NCBI GenBank assembly: GCA_016165875.1
Contig: JABBOT010000029.1
Coordinates: 2,092,639 to 2,156,638, forward strand
Direction of reading: 5' to 3'
DNA from: Acanthopleura granulata
Lineage: Eukaryota > Mollusca > Polyplacophora > Chitonida > Chitonidae
DNA length: 64,000 nt
Below, piece by piece: positions 12,901 to 24,600 of the stretch (position 1 is the first letter of the stretch; each line of letters begins with the position of its first letter). Both the position numbers and the translations under genes were made by a program. The notes beneath the pieces were generated by a model, which ran no database searches, was not told the DNA's origin, and worked only from the letters and a program-made list of their open reading frames with translations.

Positions 12901-13454
12901 AGAGGTTGTAAGAACTTCCTTTAACAGATGTGATAATTTTGTATACAGCATGGTCAGGTGTGTGTTTTTTCCCCCTGTGGAATTTTGAGAGTTTATCTGT
13001 TTGTTATTCTGTATTCCTGTGTTACCTGGGCAGGTGTTCTATTGATCAGACGCATGTTGTTACAGGGCAGTGCATCCCTACCACATTAGAAACTCTTGGG
13101 CAGCAAGGATAATTCGTATACAGTGTGTATCCTAAGAACCCACACTAGAGTAGACGTTGACAAAAGCTGCGGTGAATTCAGGTTGTTTCATTTTAGTGTT
13201 TTGTAGACTTTGGCTTTTTCTGACATTGCTGAATGTGGTGATATTGCTGTTCAGTTATTGTATGAGTTATTGTACGAGTGATCTCTCTACCGTCAACCAG
13301 GCTTAAAACAGAGTCGCCAGGGGAAATAAACATCTGATCATTTAAAAAACAGAATTCAGTTGTTTGTTGCTGTGGTTTCTGATCTTCATCTACACCCATA
13401 CATGTATGTCAGTCATGCAGTTCAATTTGGGTATGTCCCCATGTCTTACGTGTC
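9962..13454. other. TRIM 3' flank and intergenic DNA
   Basis: Apart from the repeat at 10050-10450, I see no gene in this stretch. AATAAA signals lie at about 10903 and 11787. The part from about 12180 to 12830 is AT-rich, with runs of A and T. Short open frames on both strands have no recognisable domain. Confidence 0.4.
10050..10450 (+). repeat. Degenerate ~50-bp tandem repeat in the probable TRIM 3' UTR
   Basis: A block close to TGATTCAGTGCTGGAAAA recurs at about 10058, 10111, 10150, 10196, 10240, 10289 and 10423, spaced about 40-55 bp apart with strong divergence between copies. It begins about 100 bp after the TRIM stop codon. The first AATAAA that I see is at 10903, so the repeat would be in the 3' UTR if that signal is used. 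Confidence 0.5.
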
Positions 13455-13802
13455 CTGAACATAAATATAAACGCAACACCCAATATTTTGTTAAAACTTA
13501 ACTGTGTTATCAAATTCCTTTCAATACCGTTTTTCATAGGGGCATAAAATCGACTCTTAGCAATACATTTACATAACTGATGAAAACGGACAGCCGATGG
13601 CAACGCAGTGGCAGATTAGGAAACGGGGTTTGGGTCAGTTTGGAAAATTCCACCCTTCCGTATTACTACACATCATCAAAGCTTAGATCTGATGAGATGG
13701 TCAGTTGTGACATGCAGAATGTTTTTTCACTCCTGTGTTGAGGGCCACACTGTCTCGCAACCTCATAATGTTACCTGGGACTGGAGGTCGCCAATGAACA
13801 CG

Positions 13803-14460
13803 TCAGTCGAGGACATCCCACAGGCGTTCAGTCGAGGACATCCCACAGGTGTTCAGTCGAGGACATCCCACAGGCGTTCAGTCGAGGACATCCCACAGGC
13901 GTTCAGTCGAGGACATCCCACAGGTGTTCAGTCGAGGACATCCCACAGGCGTTCAGTCGAGGACATCCCACAGGCGTTCAGTCGAGGACATCCCACAGGT
14001 GTTCAGTCGAGGACATCCCACAGGTGTTCAGTCGAGGACATCCCACAGGCGTTCAGTCGAGGACATCCCACAGGCGTTCAGTCGAGGACATCCAGGCGGC
14101 GTTCAGTCGAGGACATCAGTCCATCCCACAGGCGTTCAGTCGAGGACATCCCACAGGCGTTCAGTCGAGGACATCCCACAGGCGTTCAGTCGAGGACATC
14201 CCACAGGTGTTCAGTCGGGGACACGACAGTCGAGGACATCCCACAGGCGTTCAGTCGAGGACATCCCACAGGTGTTCAGTCGAGGACATCCCACAGGTGT
14301 TCAGTCGAGGACATCCCACAGGTGTTCAGTCGACGACACGTCAGTCGAGGACATCCCACAGGCGTTCAGTCGAGGACATCCCACAGGTGTTCAGTCGAGG
14401 ACATCCCACAGGTGTTCAGTCGAGGACATCCCACAGGTGTTCAGTTGAGGACAGATCAGG
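13803..14460. repeat. 25-bp minisatellite, about 25 copies, inside a Tc1-like transposase
   Basis: Plus-strand units read GTCGAGGACATCCCACAGG followed by C/T and GTTCA, with a period of 25 bp. The single C/T position splits units into two classes in an irregular order. A few units are altered: near 14090-14125 by a short internal change, near 14218 by GGGGACACGAC, and near 14332 by CGACGACACG. On the minus strand a unit contains GAACACCTGTGGGATGTCCT, which is the transposase codons for Glu-His/Arg-Leu-Trp-Asp-Val-Leu. The right edge at 14440-14460 joins the normal transposase frame without a break. Confidence 0.92.
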
Positions 14461-15250
14461 TGAATACACTGACCAGTCAAGCATTTTAACATTTTCAGCC
14501 TGTAGAAATGCTCTGCATACAGCAGCAACATGGGGACGGGCATTGTCGTGCTGAAACGTCACCCCATGGTGCTGGACAAATGGCACCACTATTGGGCGCA
14601 GGAGTTCTGTTGATGAAATGAAGTTGAGTGCGATGGCCAAGACTTCTCCCCGCCAACTCAAGTACCCCACTACCGCAGTACTGCACTCTACGCCCGATGA
14701 CGCCATCAGCATAACGCTCACCATCCCACCGCCAAAGCTCCTGACTCACACTGGCTCTGTGTAGCTGAAAACATAACATGCCAAAGGCCAATGAACATGA
14801 ATGTCAACCCAGTCGCGCCGACTCTGGCATCGAGCAGGGCTAAGGTCTATTCTGGAGTGGTCTACGGGCTTCTCTGTGGCAATTCCGAACCGTCTGAGCG
14901 GAAATCCAGTTATTATGGAGCCTGACTGTTTCTTTAGCTGTGACAGTGGCTGGCCTGAAACGGTCGCGGAGATGGAGGAGGCGAATACATGACTATCTTG
15001 GTAGGGGGTTATTACACGCGGTTGACGGGCATGCAGGCAATTAGCTGTCATGATGAATTCTTCAGGACATCTTCTGAGACGACTTATCGTAAACGTTAAG
15101 GAATACTACAGATAGGGCCACACCTGTCTGATGAGTCAAAATGGGGAACAGGCTTGAAATGGGCAACAGTTTGGAGACTGGAATGGACACAGGTGTAGGG
15201 GTTTGCTGTTGGCCAACCCTCGGTGCTATATTGACAAAATTTACAGCATT
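14430..15250 (-). pseudogene. Broken Tc1-like transposase
   Basis: Read on the minus strand, blocks of a Tc1-like transposase appear in order but in shifting frames. QPRVITPYQDSH near 15020 is the linker after the helix-turn-helix region. SRRDWVDIHVHW near 14800 matches the usual RR-x-W-x-x-x-H-x-x-W stretch. FQHDNARPHVA near 14560 holds the second Asp, and YSPDLSSTEHLWDVLD near 14460 holds the third acidic residue (Glu). Frames change between blocks and stops occur, so no full protein is made. The 25-bp array begins exactly at the EHLWDVLD codons. Confidence 0.8.
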
Positions 15251-15580
15251 ACCTTGTGAAATATTACAAAAGCAAAAGTGTTGCGATTATATTTTTGTTC
15301 AGTTTAGATGCATAGAATGCTGGTTGATGAAGCATCAGTTTACTCTGACAGGCCAGGGCACATGCAGCATCTTTTTCAGTGACATGGTGTCCCAATTGGG
15401 TAGCCTTATCTGTCATACCTGTAGATGGATGTTGTGGTCAGTTGGGCCTGCTTATAGTAAGAATAAGACACATTCATGATCTGACTAAGATAATTAAATC
15501 CCAAGGAAACAAACATTTCACTTGTACAGGCAATGACTGCAAATGTTAAATCATAGTCTATATCATAAAAGTAAGCTGCA

Positions 15581-16471
15581 GAAGCAGTGACTTGATGACC
15601 ACAAGGTCCTGAGTTCAAAACAAGCTCTGGTTAGAAGCGTGGAGTTTCATCAGGTACCTCAGAAGCAGTGACTTGATGACCACAAGGTCCTGAGCTCAAA
15701 ACAAGCTCTGGTTAGAAGCGTGGAGTTTCATCAGGTACCTCAGAAGCAGTGACTTGATGACCACAATGTCCTGAGTTCAAAACAAGCCCTGGTTAGAAGC
15801 GTGGAGTTTCATCAGGTACCTCAGAAGCAGTGACTTGATGACCACAAGGTCCTGAGCTCAAAACAAGCCCTGGTTAGAAGCGTGGAGTTTCATCAGGTAC
15901 CTCAGAAGCAGTGACTTGATGACCACAAGGTCCTGAGCTCAAAACAAGCCCTGGTTAGAAGCGTGGAGTTTCGTCAGGTACCTCAGAAGCAGTGACTTGA
16001 TGACCACAAGGTCCTGAGCTCAAAACAAGCTCTGGTTAGAAGCGTGGAGTTTCATCAGGTACCTCAGAAGCAGTGACTTGATGACCACAAGGTCCTGAGC
16101 TCAAAACAAGCTCTGGTTAGAAGCGTGGAGTTTCATCAGGTACCTCAGAAGCAGTGACTTGATGACCACAAGGTCCTGAGCTCAAAACAAGCTCTGGTTA
16201 GAAGCGTGGAGTTTCGTCAGGTACCTCAGAAGCAGTGACTTGATGACCACAAGGTCCTGAGCTCAAAACAAGCTCTGGTTAGAAGCGTGGAGTTTCATCA
16301 GGTACCTCAGAAGCAGTGACTTGATGACCACAAGGTCCTGAGCTCAAAACAAGCTCTGGTTAGAAGCGTGGAGTTTCATCAGGTACCTCAGAAGCAGTGA
16401 CTTGATGACCACAAGGTCCTGAGCTCAAAACAAGCTCTGGTTAGAAGCGTGGAGTTTTGTCAGGTACCTAG
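15581..16471. repeat. 81-bp satellite-like tandem array, 11 copies
   Basis: GAAGCAGTGACTTGATGACC recurs every 81 bp from 15581 to 16391. Copies differ at only a few positions, for example GAGCTC/GAGTTC and TTTCATC/TTTCGTC. Although 81 is a multiple of three, every frame I translated on either strand meets a stop within a unit, so it does not code. The unit contains CCTGAGTTCAAAACAAG, resembling a tRNA B-box. The DNA just after the last copy (TGGCTTCCTCCACCAAGAAAAC) resembles the middle of the SINE family. The array may therefore derive from a SINE head. Confidence 0.92.
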
Positions 16472-18200
16472 CACAAGGATCAGGGATGGTTACTCTGGCT
16501 TCCTCCACCAAGAAAACTGTATTCTGCCCTACATATTACAAAGTAACACATTCTTAACACCAGGTAACTAAACCAAGAATAAATGGGTAATGAAACGCAA
16601 TGCATGGCAGCATCCTCCTGTATTCCGGTGGGGTTTTATCCTGCTAAAATTTGGCAAGTTTGCAGTGTCTTAAACACTGAACCAGCGAGAAAAACATGGT
16701 GTGGCAAATGAGGCTGTGGGAAGTAGGTGTCAGATTCATGAGACTGGTTGACAGTGTGTTTGTAGAAGACAAATTATCTTCCCGCAATAAGGTATTTAAT
16801 CTGTAAATCAGCCATGGAAAAGTTTGTCATTAACTTACCCAATGTTGCTGGTTTTCCATGACTACCGTACTTAAACATTAATTAGATGAATTAATACTGC
16901 TATCATCCCAGTACATGGAGTCCTGGGAATGGATGCTGGGAAAGGCATGGACTTGCTGGTCCAAGTAGCCCTGGACCTGCCAAATGTGCAAGGATGTCCG
17001 CCGCATGGAGATTGTAATTCTTCAGTCCACTGATTACACCTCTCCTGTCAGATGTTTCATGCACATTACTGTTACATACACAGTGTACATCACACAATAG
17101 GTTACACAAAAATACCAAAACTCAAAGTAATAAATTTTGTACAAAGAGGATATATTTACACCTGGGCGATGAATGAACGCTTTTTCATACACAAGATTTC
17201 AGCAAGTTTTCAGCCAGAATGTGGCAACCTGGACAATGTATGCATGACAATGTTGTTTAACATGTAACTTAGGGAGAATGATGATTTTTATCATAACATG
17301 TACCACAGTAATAAAAGACCTAATCACATTTGCCACTACAATAAATTAGGGGTTTATTACATGTACCAGTCATAAGGAATTGACTTATGCATTTATGACA
17401 AACTTGGAAAGTTGTATTTTTATTTATTTACTGTTGAAGAATGCTGTTGAGGAAAATTTGACATTCAATTTTATTCTCGGCAGGAGAATAAAAAAATTTG
17501 AGCGGTGCTCTGGGATTGCTTTGGCCTGTCGGGAAATACCATGTTGCCTAAAATTAAAATTAGCTACTAGTGTTTCAACACCATGAATTGCTAGCAAAAT
17601 ACCACAGCATGAGTGCCACACCATTATTTTCAGACAATAGAACTTCCATCAGATTGGTTGTCACACAGACATGCACCAACACACTGTTCTAACAGAGCAC
17701 AGAAGATCACAATGTTCTACAACAGCACAGACTACATGCACCAAATAAATGGATTTTACATTTGTATTTTTCATACAAGTACACAAGCAATATTTATGGA
17801 TGAAATCATCTCTAAGACTTAAAATATCAGAATTGTCCACAATGTACAAAACCTTACATTTATGATGTATTTGAACATTTCATAACCACTTCATTGTTAA
17901 CATGTTGGAGATTACATGAGCTGAGACTGGAACACGAATGAAAAATGGTATAAATACAAGGACAGGCATGAACATGTAGAAGTGGTATAAATACATGTAC
18001 AGTAGAGAAGGATGTGGAAATGATACAAAATACAAATGGCAGGGATGCAGAAGTGTACAAAACCATCCTGATGCTAATGCATGTACCATTTGAAGAATCT
18101 CTGTGAATTGATGAAGTTTTGCGTTCTTTATTGTGTTCTTCAAAGGCGGACAGACGGGGAGATTTGATGAGCGATATGGACCTGATGACAAAACACCGTG
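16472..18200. other. Intergenic DNA downstream of the BRD7/9 gene
   Basis: No gene is supported here. On the minus strand the probable BRD7/9 3' UTR runs into this stretch. AATAAA complements (TTTATT on the plus strand) occur near 18127, 17471, 17420 and 17352 and could serve as polyadenylation signals. Short frames on both strands have no recognisable domain. Confidence 0.4.
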
Positions 18201-18204
18201 TGAT

Positions 18205-18657
18205 ATGAGTGGTGCACGTAGCTATCACAATAGTTCTGATACTAGTGGTACTGGAACCTCTGAACATGTAGCTATGACAGTGGTACTGGGGCCTTGGTAA
18301 TACTGATGCCATTGGTAGCTATCACAGTGGCCCTGACACCACTGGTAGCTAAAACAGTGGTATAGGTACCAGTGGTACAGGGGCCAGTGATAGCTACAAC
18401 AGCAGTACAGGGGTTAGTGGTAGCTATGGCAGTGGTGCTGATACCATTGGTGGCTACGACAATGGTACTGATACCATTGGTAGCAACGAAAGCAGGCTTG
18501 GGGCCAGTGGTAGGTACAACAGCACTGGCAGTGTGGTGGCCACTACAGTGGTACTGGGGCCAGTGGTAACTATGACAATGGTACTGACACCACCAGGGTG
18601 CAGTAGTACTGGGGCCAGTGGTAACTATGACACTGGTACTGATATCATTTGGGGCTA
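18205..18657. repeat. 30-bp tandem array covering the BRD7/9 stop codon and 3' UTR
   Basis: On the minus strand the unit is close to CTGGCCCCAGTACCACTGTC then ATAGTTACCA (30 bp). It often alternates with a second type beginning ATGGTATCAGTACCA, so a 60-bp dimer can be seen in places. About 15 degenerate units occur. The first unit is the end of the coding region, where the codons for LAPVPLS and the TAG stop are the unit itself, and later units keep TAG at the same phase. Confidence 0.75.
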
Positions 18658-21600
18658 TGACAATGGCACAGGGGCCAGAGGAGAGTCTGTGATATCCATG
18701 TCCTTCTCTAGACTTGGGGACTCACACACCTTGAGCCCTGGACCCTGCTCTAGAAACTCCTGCAGTTCACGATCAATGTCAGCTGTGACTGCGTCGTCGT
18801 GGCTCAGCTGTGTGGGGGCCTGTGAATGGGCATCAGCTCCATCATCAGCTCCCGCCCCCACCCCAGGGCTGAGGGACACACCCATCGCCTGACGGATGCT
18901 TTTCACAGAGGATATTGCTCCTGGGGCCACCTGAGGAAGACATGGGTAAATTAACATAATCATAAGTTACGTGCTTTCTCTGAGAGGTCCAAAATATAAA
19001 TTTCCCCCAAAGATAACCTTTGTTCCACAAATATTTTACAGGCCTGAGCCTTTAAACAGCAAAGCGTACACAAGTGCTCTGCCTATATGGGGCTTGCAGG
19101 ACAATACAGTGACATCCCTTATGACTCGAGTTCTATACTTTACAGCAAGGGGAGATTAACCTGTGAAATTTTACATGAGTCTGAGCATAAAATAGTGAAT
19201 TATAGTGATTATCTGAGTAATATTCTCTGGTGACATTAAATGTTACGCGGTGACAATATGGCTACAAATGTTTCTTAACATAAACAGCCATGGCATAGAA
19301 AGAAGGGCAAGTAACCACACAGTGTTGTAAAATGAGAATGCCACACAGTTGTCATAACTAAAAACACACTTCAAAAGCATGGTTACTACTTCCTCCATTT
19401 TATCACTGCAGATGTTCAGTTGTTTCCACAGATATAAATACATACATATATATATGTAGAAGAACATACAAAGGTTAAGAAATGTCTTCACTTTTCTATA
19501 GACTGTTAGGGCAGCTTGTAGTGACCACTCAGAATTTGCCAAACACCTCTCCTGACATCATCCACACCAAAGTTAACCTACCTCCTTAGCCAATTCTTTC
19601 AACTCCTGACACACTTTATCAGCTGAAAAAAGACAGCAGTTTTTGAACACACCTTTCGGTAATCATAACATAGTTTTGACTTTTAACATGGTAGTTATAA
19701 CATGAATTGAATGTATAAACCTTGATACATGAGGCATCTTCAATCACTTCACTTTAATAGCATTTCACACCTTGTTTTCATGCATTTGTGTTTTTTCGAA
19801 GAACATTATAGCAGAGCAAATCAAATTATTATGTTCAGCAATATCTACAAAGTTACCATAATAAACACCACAGAGGACGCTGTAGATCTCAAGTCCTGAC
19901 AAAAAACAATGGAGGGAGGTTTAGAATTGATTGTAAATCATGCAAGCTTTGTGTTTTGATTTCATGCCCCTACAAGATTTGAAAGAAAATTCATTAAATT
20001 AAATGACTTGTCCAGTTTAAGGATACAGGGTTCAAATCCAAAATGTCAAGATCTAAAATCTCATTATTATCCATAGTTTGGGTATTTGGAAATTCAAATT
20101 TTATCATAACTGTTTTAAGACAACACTGAATTTGTATGCCTCTAGTCTGAATGGTCTTATGGAACGGTCACTCTTCCTGATGCCCGCTGTGTGTGTGATA
20201 AGCCATACCTAGTTTGACCTCCTTCTCAGAGGGCCCAGGCACATGGGCTAGGTGGGGAGGGGGTTTCATGCTGAGACGCTCGTGCTGCGTCTTCTGCAGG
20301 TTTTGGATCAACTCAGCCGTGTTGTCCAGCTTCTGCTGAGTCTCCTGGATCTTCTTCTCCTTCATCTCTTTCTCTGTCAGGGAAAGATGTGAGACATGAC
20401 ACAAAAGTCAGGGAGAAAACATGAGACAAACGTTATGGAGAAAACCAAAAAGTGAGACATATGGTCTGTCAGGAAGAAGACACAAGACAAGAGGCCTGTC
20501 AGGGAGAAAATGTTATATATGAGATATGAGATATGAGACAAGTGATCTGTTCGTGAAACATGAGACACAAGACAAATGGTCTGCAGGGAGAAATGTGAGA
20601 TAGGAGACAAATGGTCTGTAAGAGAGAAAACATGACATAAGAGACAAGTGATCTGTCACAGAGCAAACATGGGACAGGAGGTTCAAGACAAATGGTCTGT
20701 CAGGGAGAAAATGTGAGACAGGAGACAAATGGTCTGTCAGAGAGAAAATGTGAGACAAGAGACAAATGGTCTGTCAGGGAGAAAATGTGAGACAGGAGAC
20801 AAATGGTCTGTCAGAGAGAATATGTGAGACAAGAGACAAATGGTCTGTCAGGGAGAAAATGTGAGACAAAAGGCAAGTGGTCTGTCAGGGAGAAAACATG
20901 AGAAACAAGACAAATGGTCTGCAGGGAGAAATGTGAGACAGGAGACAAATGGTCTGTAAGAGAGAATATGTGAGACAAGAGACAAATGGTCTGTCAGGGA
21001 GAAAATGTGAGACAAAAGGCAAGTGGTCTGTCAGGGAGAAAACATGAGAAACAAGACAAATGGTCTGCAGGGAGAAAATGTGAGACAGGAGACAAATGGT
21101 CTGTCAGAGAGAATATGTGAGACAAGAGACAAATGGTCTGTCAGGGAGAAAATGTGAGACAAAAGGCAAGTGGTCTGTCAGGGAGAAAACATGAGAAACA
21201 AGACAAATGGTCTGCAGGGAGAAATGTGAGACAGGAGACAAATGGTCTGTAAGAGAGAAAACATGACATAAGAGACAAGTGATCTGTCACAGAGCAAACA
21301 TGGGACAGGAGGTTCAAGACAAATGGTCTGTCAGGGAGAAAATGTGAGACAGGAGACAAATGGTCTGTCAGAGAGAAAATGTGAGACAGGAGACAAATGG
21401 TCTGTAAGAGAGAAAACATGACATAAGAGACAAGTGATCTGTCACAGAGCAAACATGGGACAGGAGGTTCAAGACAAATGGTCTGTCAGGGAGAAAATGT
21501 GAGACAGGAGACAAATGGTCTGTCAGAGAGAAAATGTGAGACAAGAGACAAATGGTCTGTCAGGGAGAAAATGTGGGACAAAAGGCAAGTGGTCTGTCAG

Positions 21601-24600
21601 GGAGAAAACATGAGAAACAAGACAAATGGTCACACACACACCGGGAGAAAACATGAGACAAAAGACATATGGTCTGGCAGGGAGAAAATGTGAAACATCT
21701 GTCAGCGGAAAGAAACACATGGTGAACGATGGTGAACGATGGTGAACCCATGTGACTTTATACAAACCTTCCTTCTGGAAAGACATACACAGATTCCATG
21801 AGGAAATACAACATTCAGACTTACCAAAGGTATCTAAGAAGGAAACATCCACACCCATCTGAGCTAAGGACCTAACAGAGTTGATATCCACTGTCTCAGT
21901 CTTAGCTGACGGGGACTTGGAGCCCTGAAAGAGAGAGAGAGAAGGGCAGGTTAGAACAGACAATACTGATTGGGATGCCTGGAAAAGATACGACCATGAC
22001 AAGGAAACTGAAGTTGGCAAACAATAGCCAGTAGTATTTTTTTTGCAATTTTCAAGATATCTTTGTATGAAGTTAACAGTTCTGTCAGCTGTGATGTTAA
22101 AATAGGGGAGTTCTCATGATAGTGTAAGACTTTTCTTGACCTTTAATAACAAAAAGAGGTCAATCTTGAAATTACCCTCACACCAAATTATTTGTTTTTA
22201 TTGCCCCAGTAAAGTACAGACAATACACTGACAAACAGAGATGTGAGAGGAGGGTGCTAATGATATCATGTTTTATCGCACATAGCACAGGGATAAACTC
22301 AGCCAACCCTAGGACAGACTGTATGGGGAGGAAGTCCCTTCATGTCATAATGATACCTGCATAAAATATGTACATATAAACCCCATCAGAAGTACAAAAT
22401 CTAATAATTAGAAGGCCACAGTCTCTATGTAACATACATGTAGTAAAAATCTGTACATCACGAGTGACTGCCTGTTGATGAAGACATAAAATGAAAAACA
22501 TCAAACCTTGGGCTTTTTCTTTTTCTTGTCAGATTTATCCTCAGTTTTCTCTGTATTCTGGAAATATGAAGAGACACAAATGATGGCAACAGCAAGACTA
22601 AGCTTTCCCAACAAATCCTGGTGTTGGGTTGTTCAACAAACCCTTTTCAATTATTTCATAAAACACTTGAGTGAAAATGAATTCAAGTAGCTCAAAGTGA
22701 TTGGGGATATAAGAGCCTAGTGGCCATAAGCAGTGACTAGCACCTGGGGAAAGTTGGTACAGCAATCTTACATAAAACTCACTGGGGAAAAACCTGTATA
22801 ACCTGTAGGAGGGATTGTAAGCTACCATGGTTATTTTAATACCAAAGACCAGTGGTTTTATATGGGACACTCCAACTTCTTCTTCCCATAAAATGCATAA
22901 AACCGTTTTGATATTCATGTAAGTCAAATATCCTTGATTGCACATCGTTACAAATCAATCAGACAAGTGAATAAATCTGAATAAGTACACCTGTAATTCT
23001 TGCTTACCTGGTCTAAAGTCCTCTGAGTCTTGGTGTGTTCACCTTTGGTCAGGTTGTCTAAAATCTCATCCACCATTTTGACAGCAAAGCTCCCAGCATT
23101 CTCCACAAAATTTAACACACTATCAAACAACCAAGAAAAATGTCACTAGCGCCATAATGTGTTAAAATAAGTGAAATGAACATCATCAGTGACATACAAA
23201 TACTCAAAATAACATCTATCATCCTCGGAACATGTAACGCTCTAGATGAGAGCTGGAGCAGCTGAATGACAAACATGTGACAAACATGTGGCAAACATGT
23301 GACAAACATGTGGCAAACATGTGAAAAACATGTGACAAACTCCTAAAACAAGCAACAGAAATTACACTGAAATCTTCAAACCTGTTTGACAATCACAATT
23401 TGGGGAAATATGTCATAAAAAGGTATACGTGCTATGTATATTAGTTCATCCAAAGGAAAGTAGTGTCATAACATAGAACGGAAATTCTCCTATTCACTTT
23501 ATGCAAGCCAATCCACTTTGTTGACCCAGGTCCACCATCCCAAACCCTACCTAACACTACGCCTACGATGAGTACCAGCACAATGGCTATAACGTCACTC
23601 ATAACCAGCATGTTATGTAGGGTTCGTGTAACAGGGCAGATTTCCCAGCTGAGGCAGTAAGTCAGTTTACCTTCTGGCATATTGCACTCCTGTATCATCC
23701 CCATATGTAGACAGCAACAAGTCCGATTCTTCTTTTGTAATATTGGCAAAGGATGAGTCGTAGGTAGGAGCAAAGGAGCTGAATGGCCCATAATTTAAAT
23801 AACTAACTGTAAAGAGAACAGGACAACGAGTATTAAGATGATCAATGAACAGTTGTCTGACTTCAAACAATCTACCCTCAACCTTATAGTTGGGAATGAT
23901 AAACCCTCTCTTACAGGTACGAATGACACACCTAATAATCTACCCGCTAATACAGATCAAAATAAAATACAAGTACCTGATATCCATACATACTGCTACA
24001 AGAGAGCAAGCTGTAAATGTTAATCCACACGTGAGCAAACCTGCATGACAATCTACACCCCTTTCTTTGTTTTTTAAAATCCCCTCATGACGAGGAGTTT
24101 AAGACATGACACAAAGCAACTCAACTGATAGTGCACAGTTGGTCTCAGTCGCAGACAGTCCTGAGATTGAAACTCATGCATTTAACAACTCGAAATAACT
24201 AACAGCCACATTCGCTTTCGTGTTACTTTAGCAAGCAATAAACTTTTCTACTCCTGCCATTTTGATGAAGTGTAACTCACACATGAGTGAAAATTAAACA
24301 GTGATTGGTTGCAACCTTTTCTAACTAAGAGGGTCAAAAAGAGATACAACACAACTCAACTCAGTCCTAGTTTTCTGACCGAGCACCACTCGTTTTGATT
24401 CTTTTTGAGTCACACGACCACAGTAATGTATGCCTCATACACAAACCTTAACAAATGATTTGATTTGGGTCTTAACCTTGCCTGTAAGCTGAGATTTACA
24501 GGTGAGACTGACCTTCTTGATACAATCAGGATTAACGTACCTGGCACCACCTTGTTCCTCTTGTCCTCCTTGAAGCCGGCCATACTGCCCGTCCCTGAGG

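Larger units (their letters stand above)
13455..15303 (-). mobile_element. Tc1-like element expanded by an internal minisatellite
   Basis: The left end contains CATAAATATAAACGCAACAC. The reverse complement of the right end contains AAAAATATAATCGCAACAC. Both are preceded by CTGAAC, so these look like short terminal inverted repeats around a minus-strand transposase relic. Without the roughly 660-bp tandem array at 13803-14460 the element would be about 1.2 kb, near the usual size of this group. Target-site duplication is unclear because the outermost bases are diverged. Confidence 0.7.

Noticed and set aside
13692..14554. Long open frames with repeated SVEDIPQ / FSRGHPTG peptides in three frames
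   Set aside because: They come from the 25-bp array, which lacks stops on the plus strand. The same peptide unit appears in all three frames because 25 is not a multiple of three. The true coding history is on the other strand (transposase).
15581..16471. CRISPR-like regular repeats (also considered for the arrays at 13.8, 20.4 and 25.1 kb)
   Set aside because: Units are contiguous with no unique spacers, and the genome is clearly eukaryotic.
18372..18892. Plus-strand frames rich in GTGAS / VVLIPLVATT
   Set aside because: They arise from the 30-bp array and from the antisense of the last BRD7/9 exon.
20377..21710. Open frames with repeated HFLPDRPF / SLTDHLS-type peptides, and one on the plus strand with repeated NGLSERKCET
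   Set aside because: They are translations of the ~37-bp intronic minisatellite. No start context, no domain, and they lie within a BRD7/9 intron.
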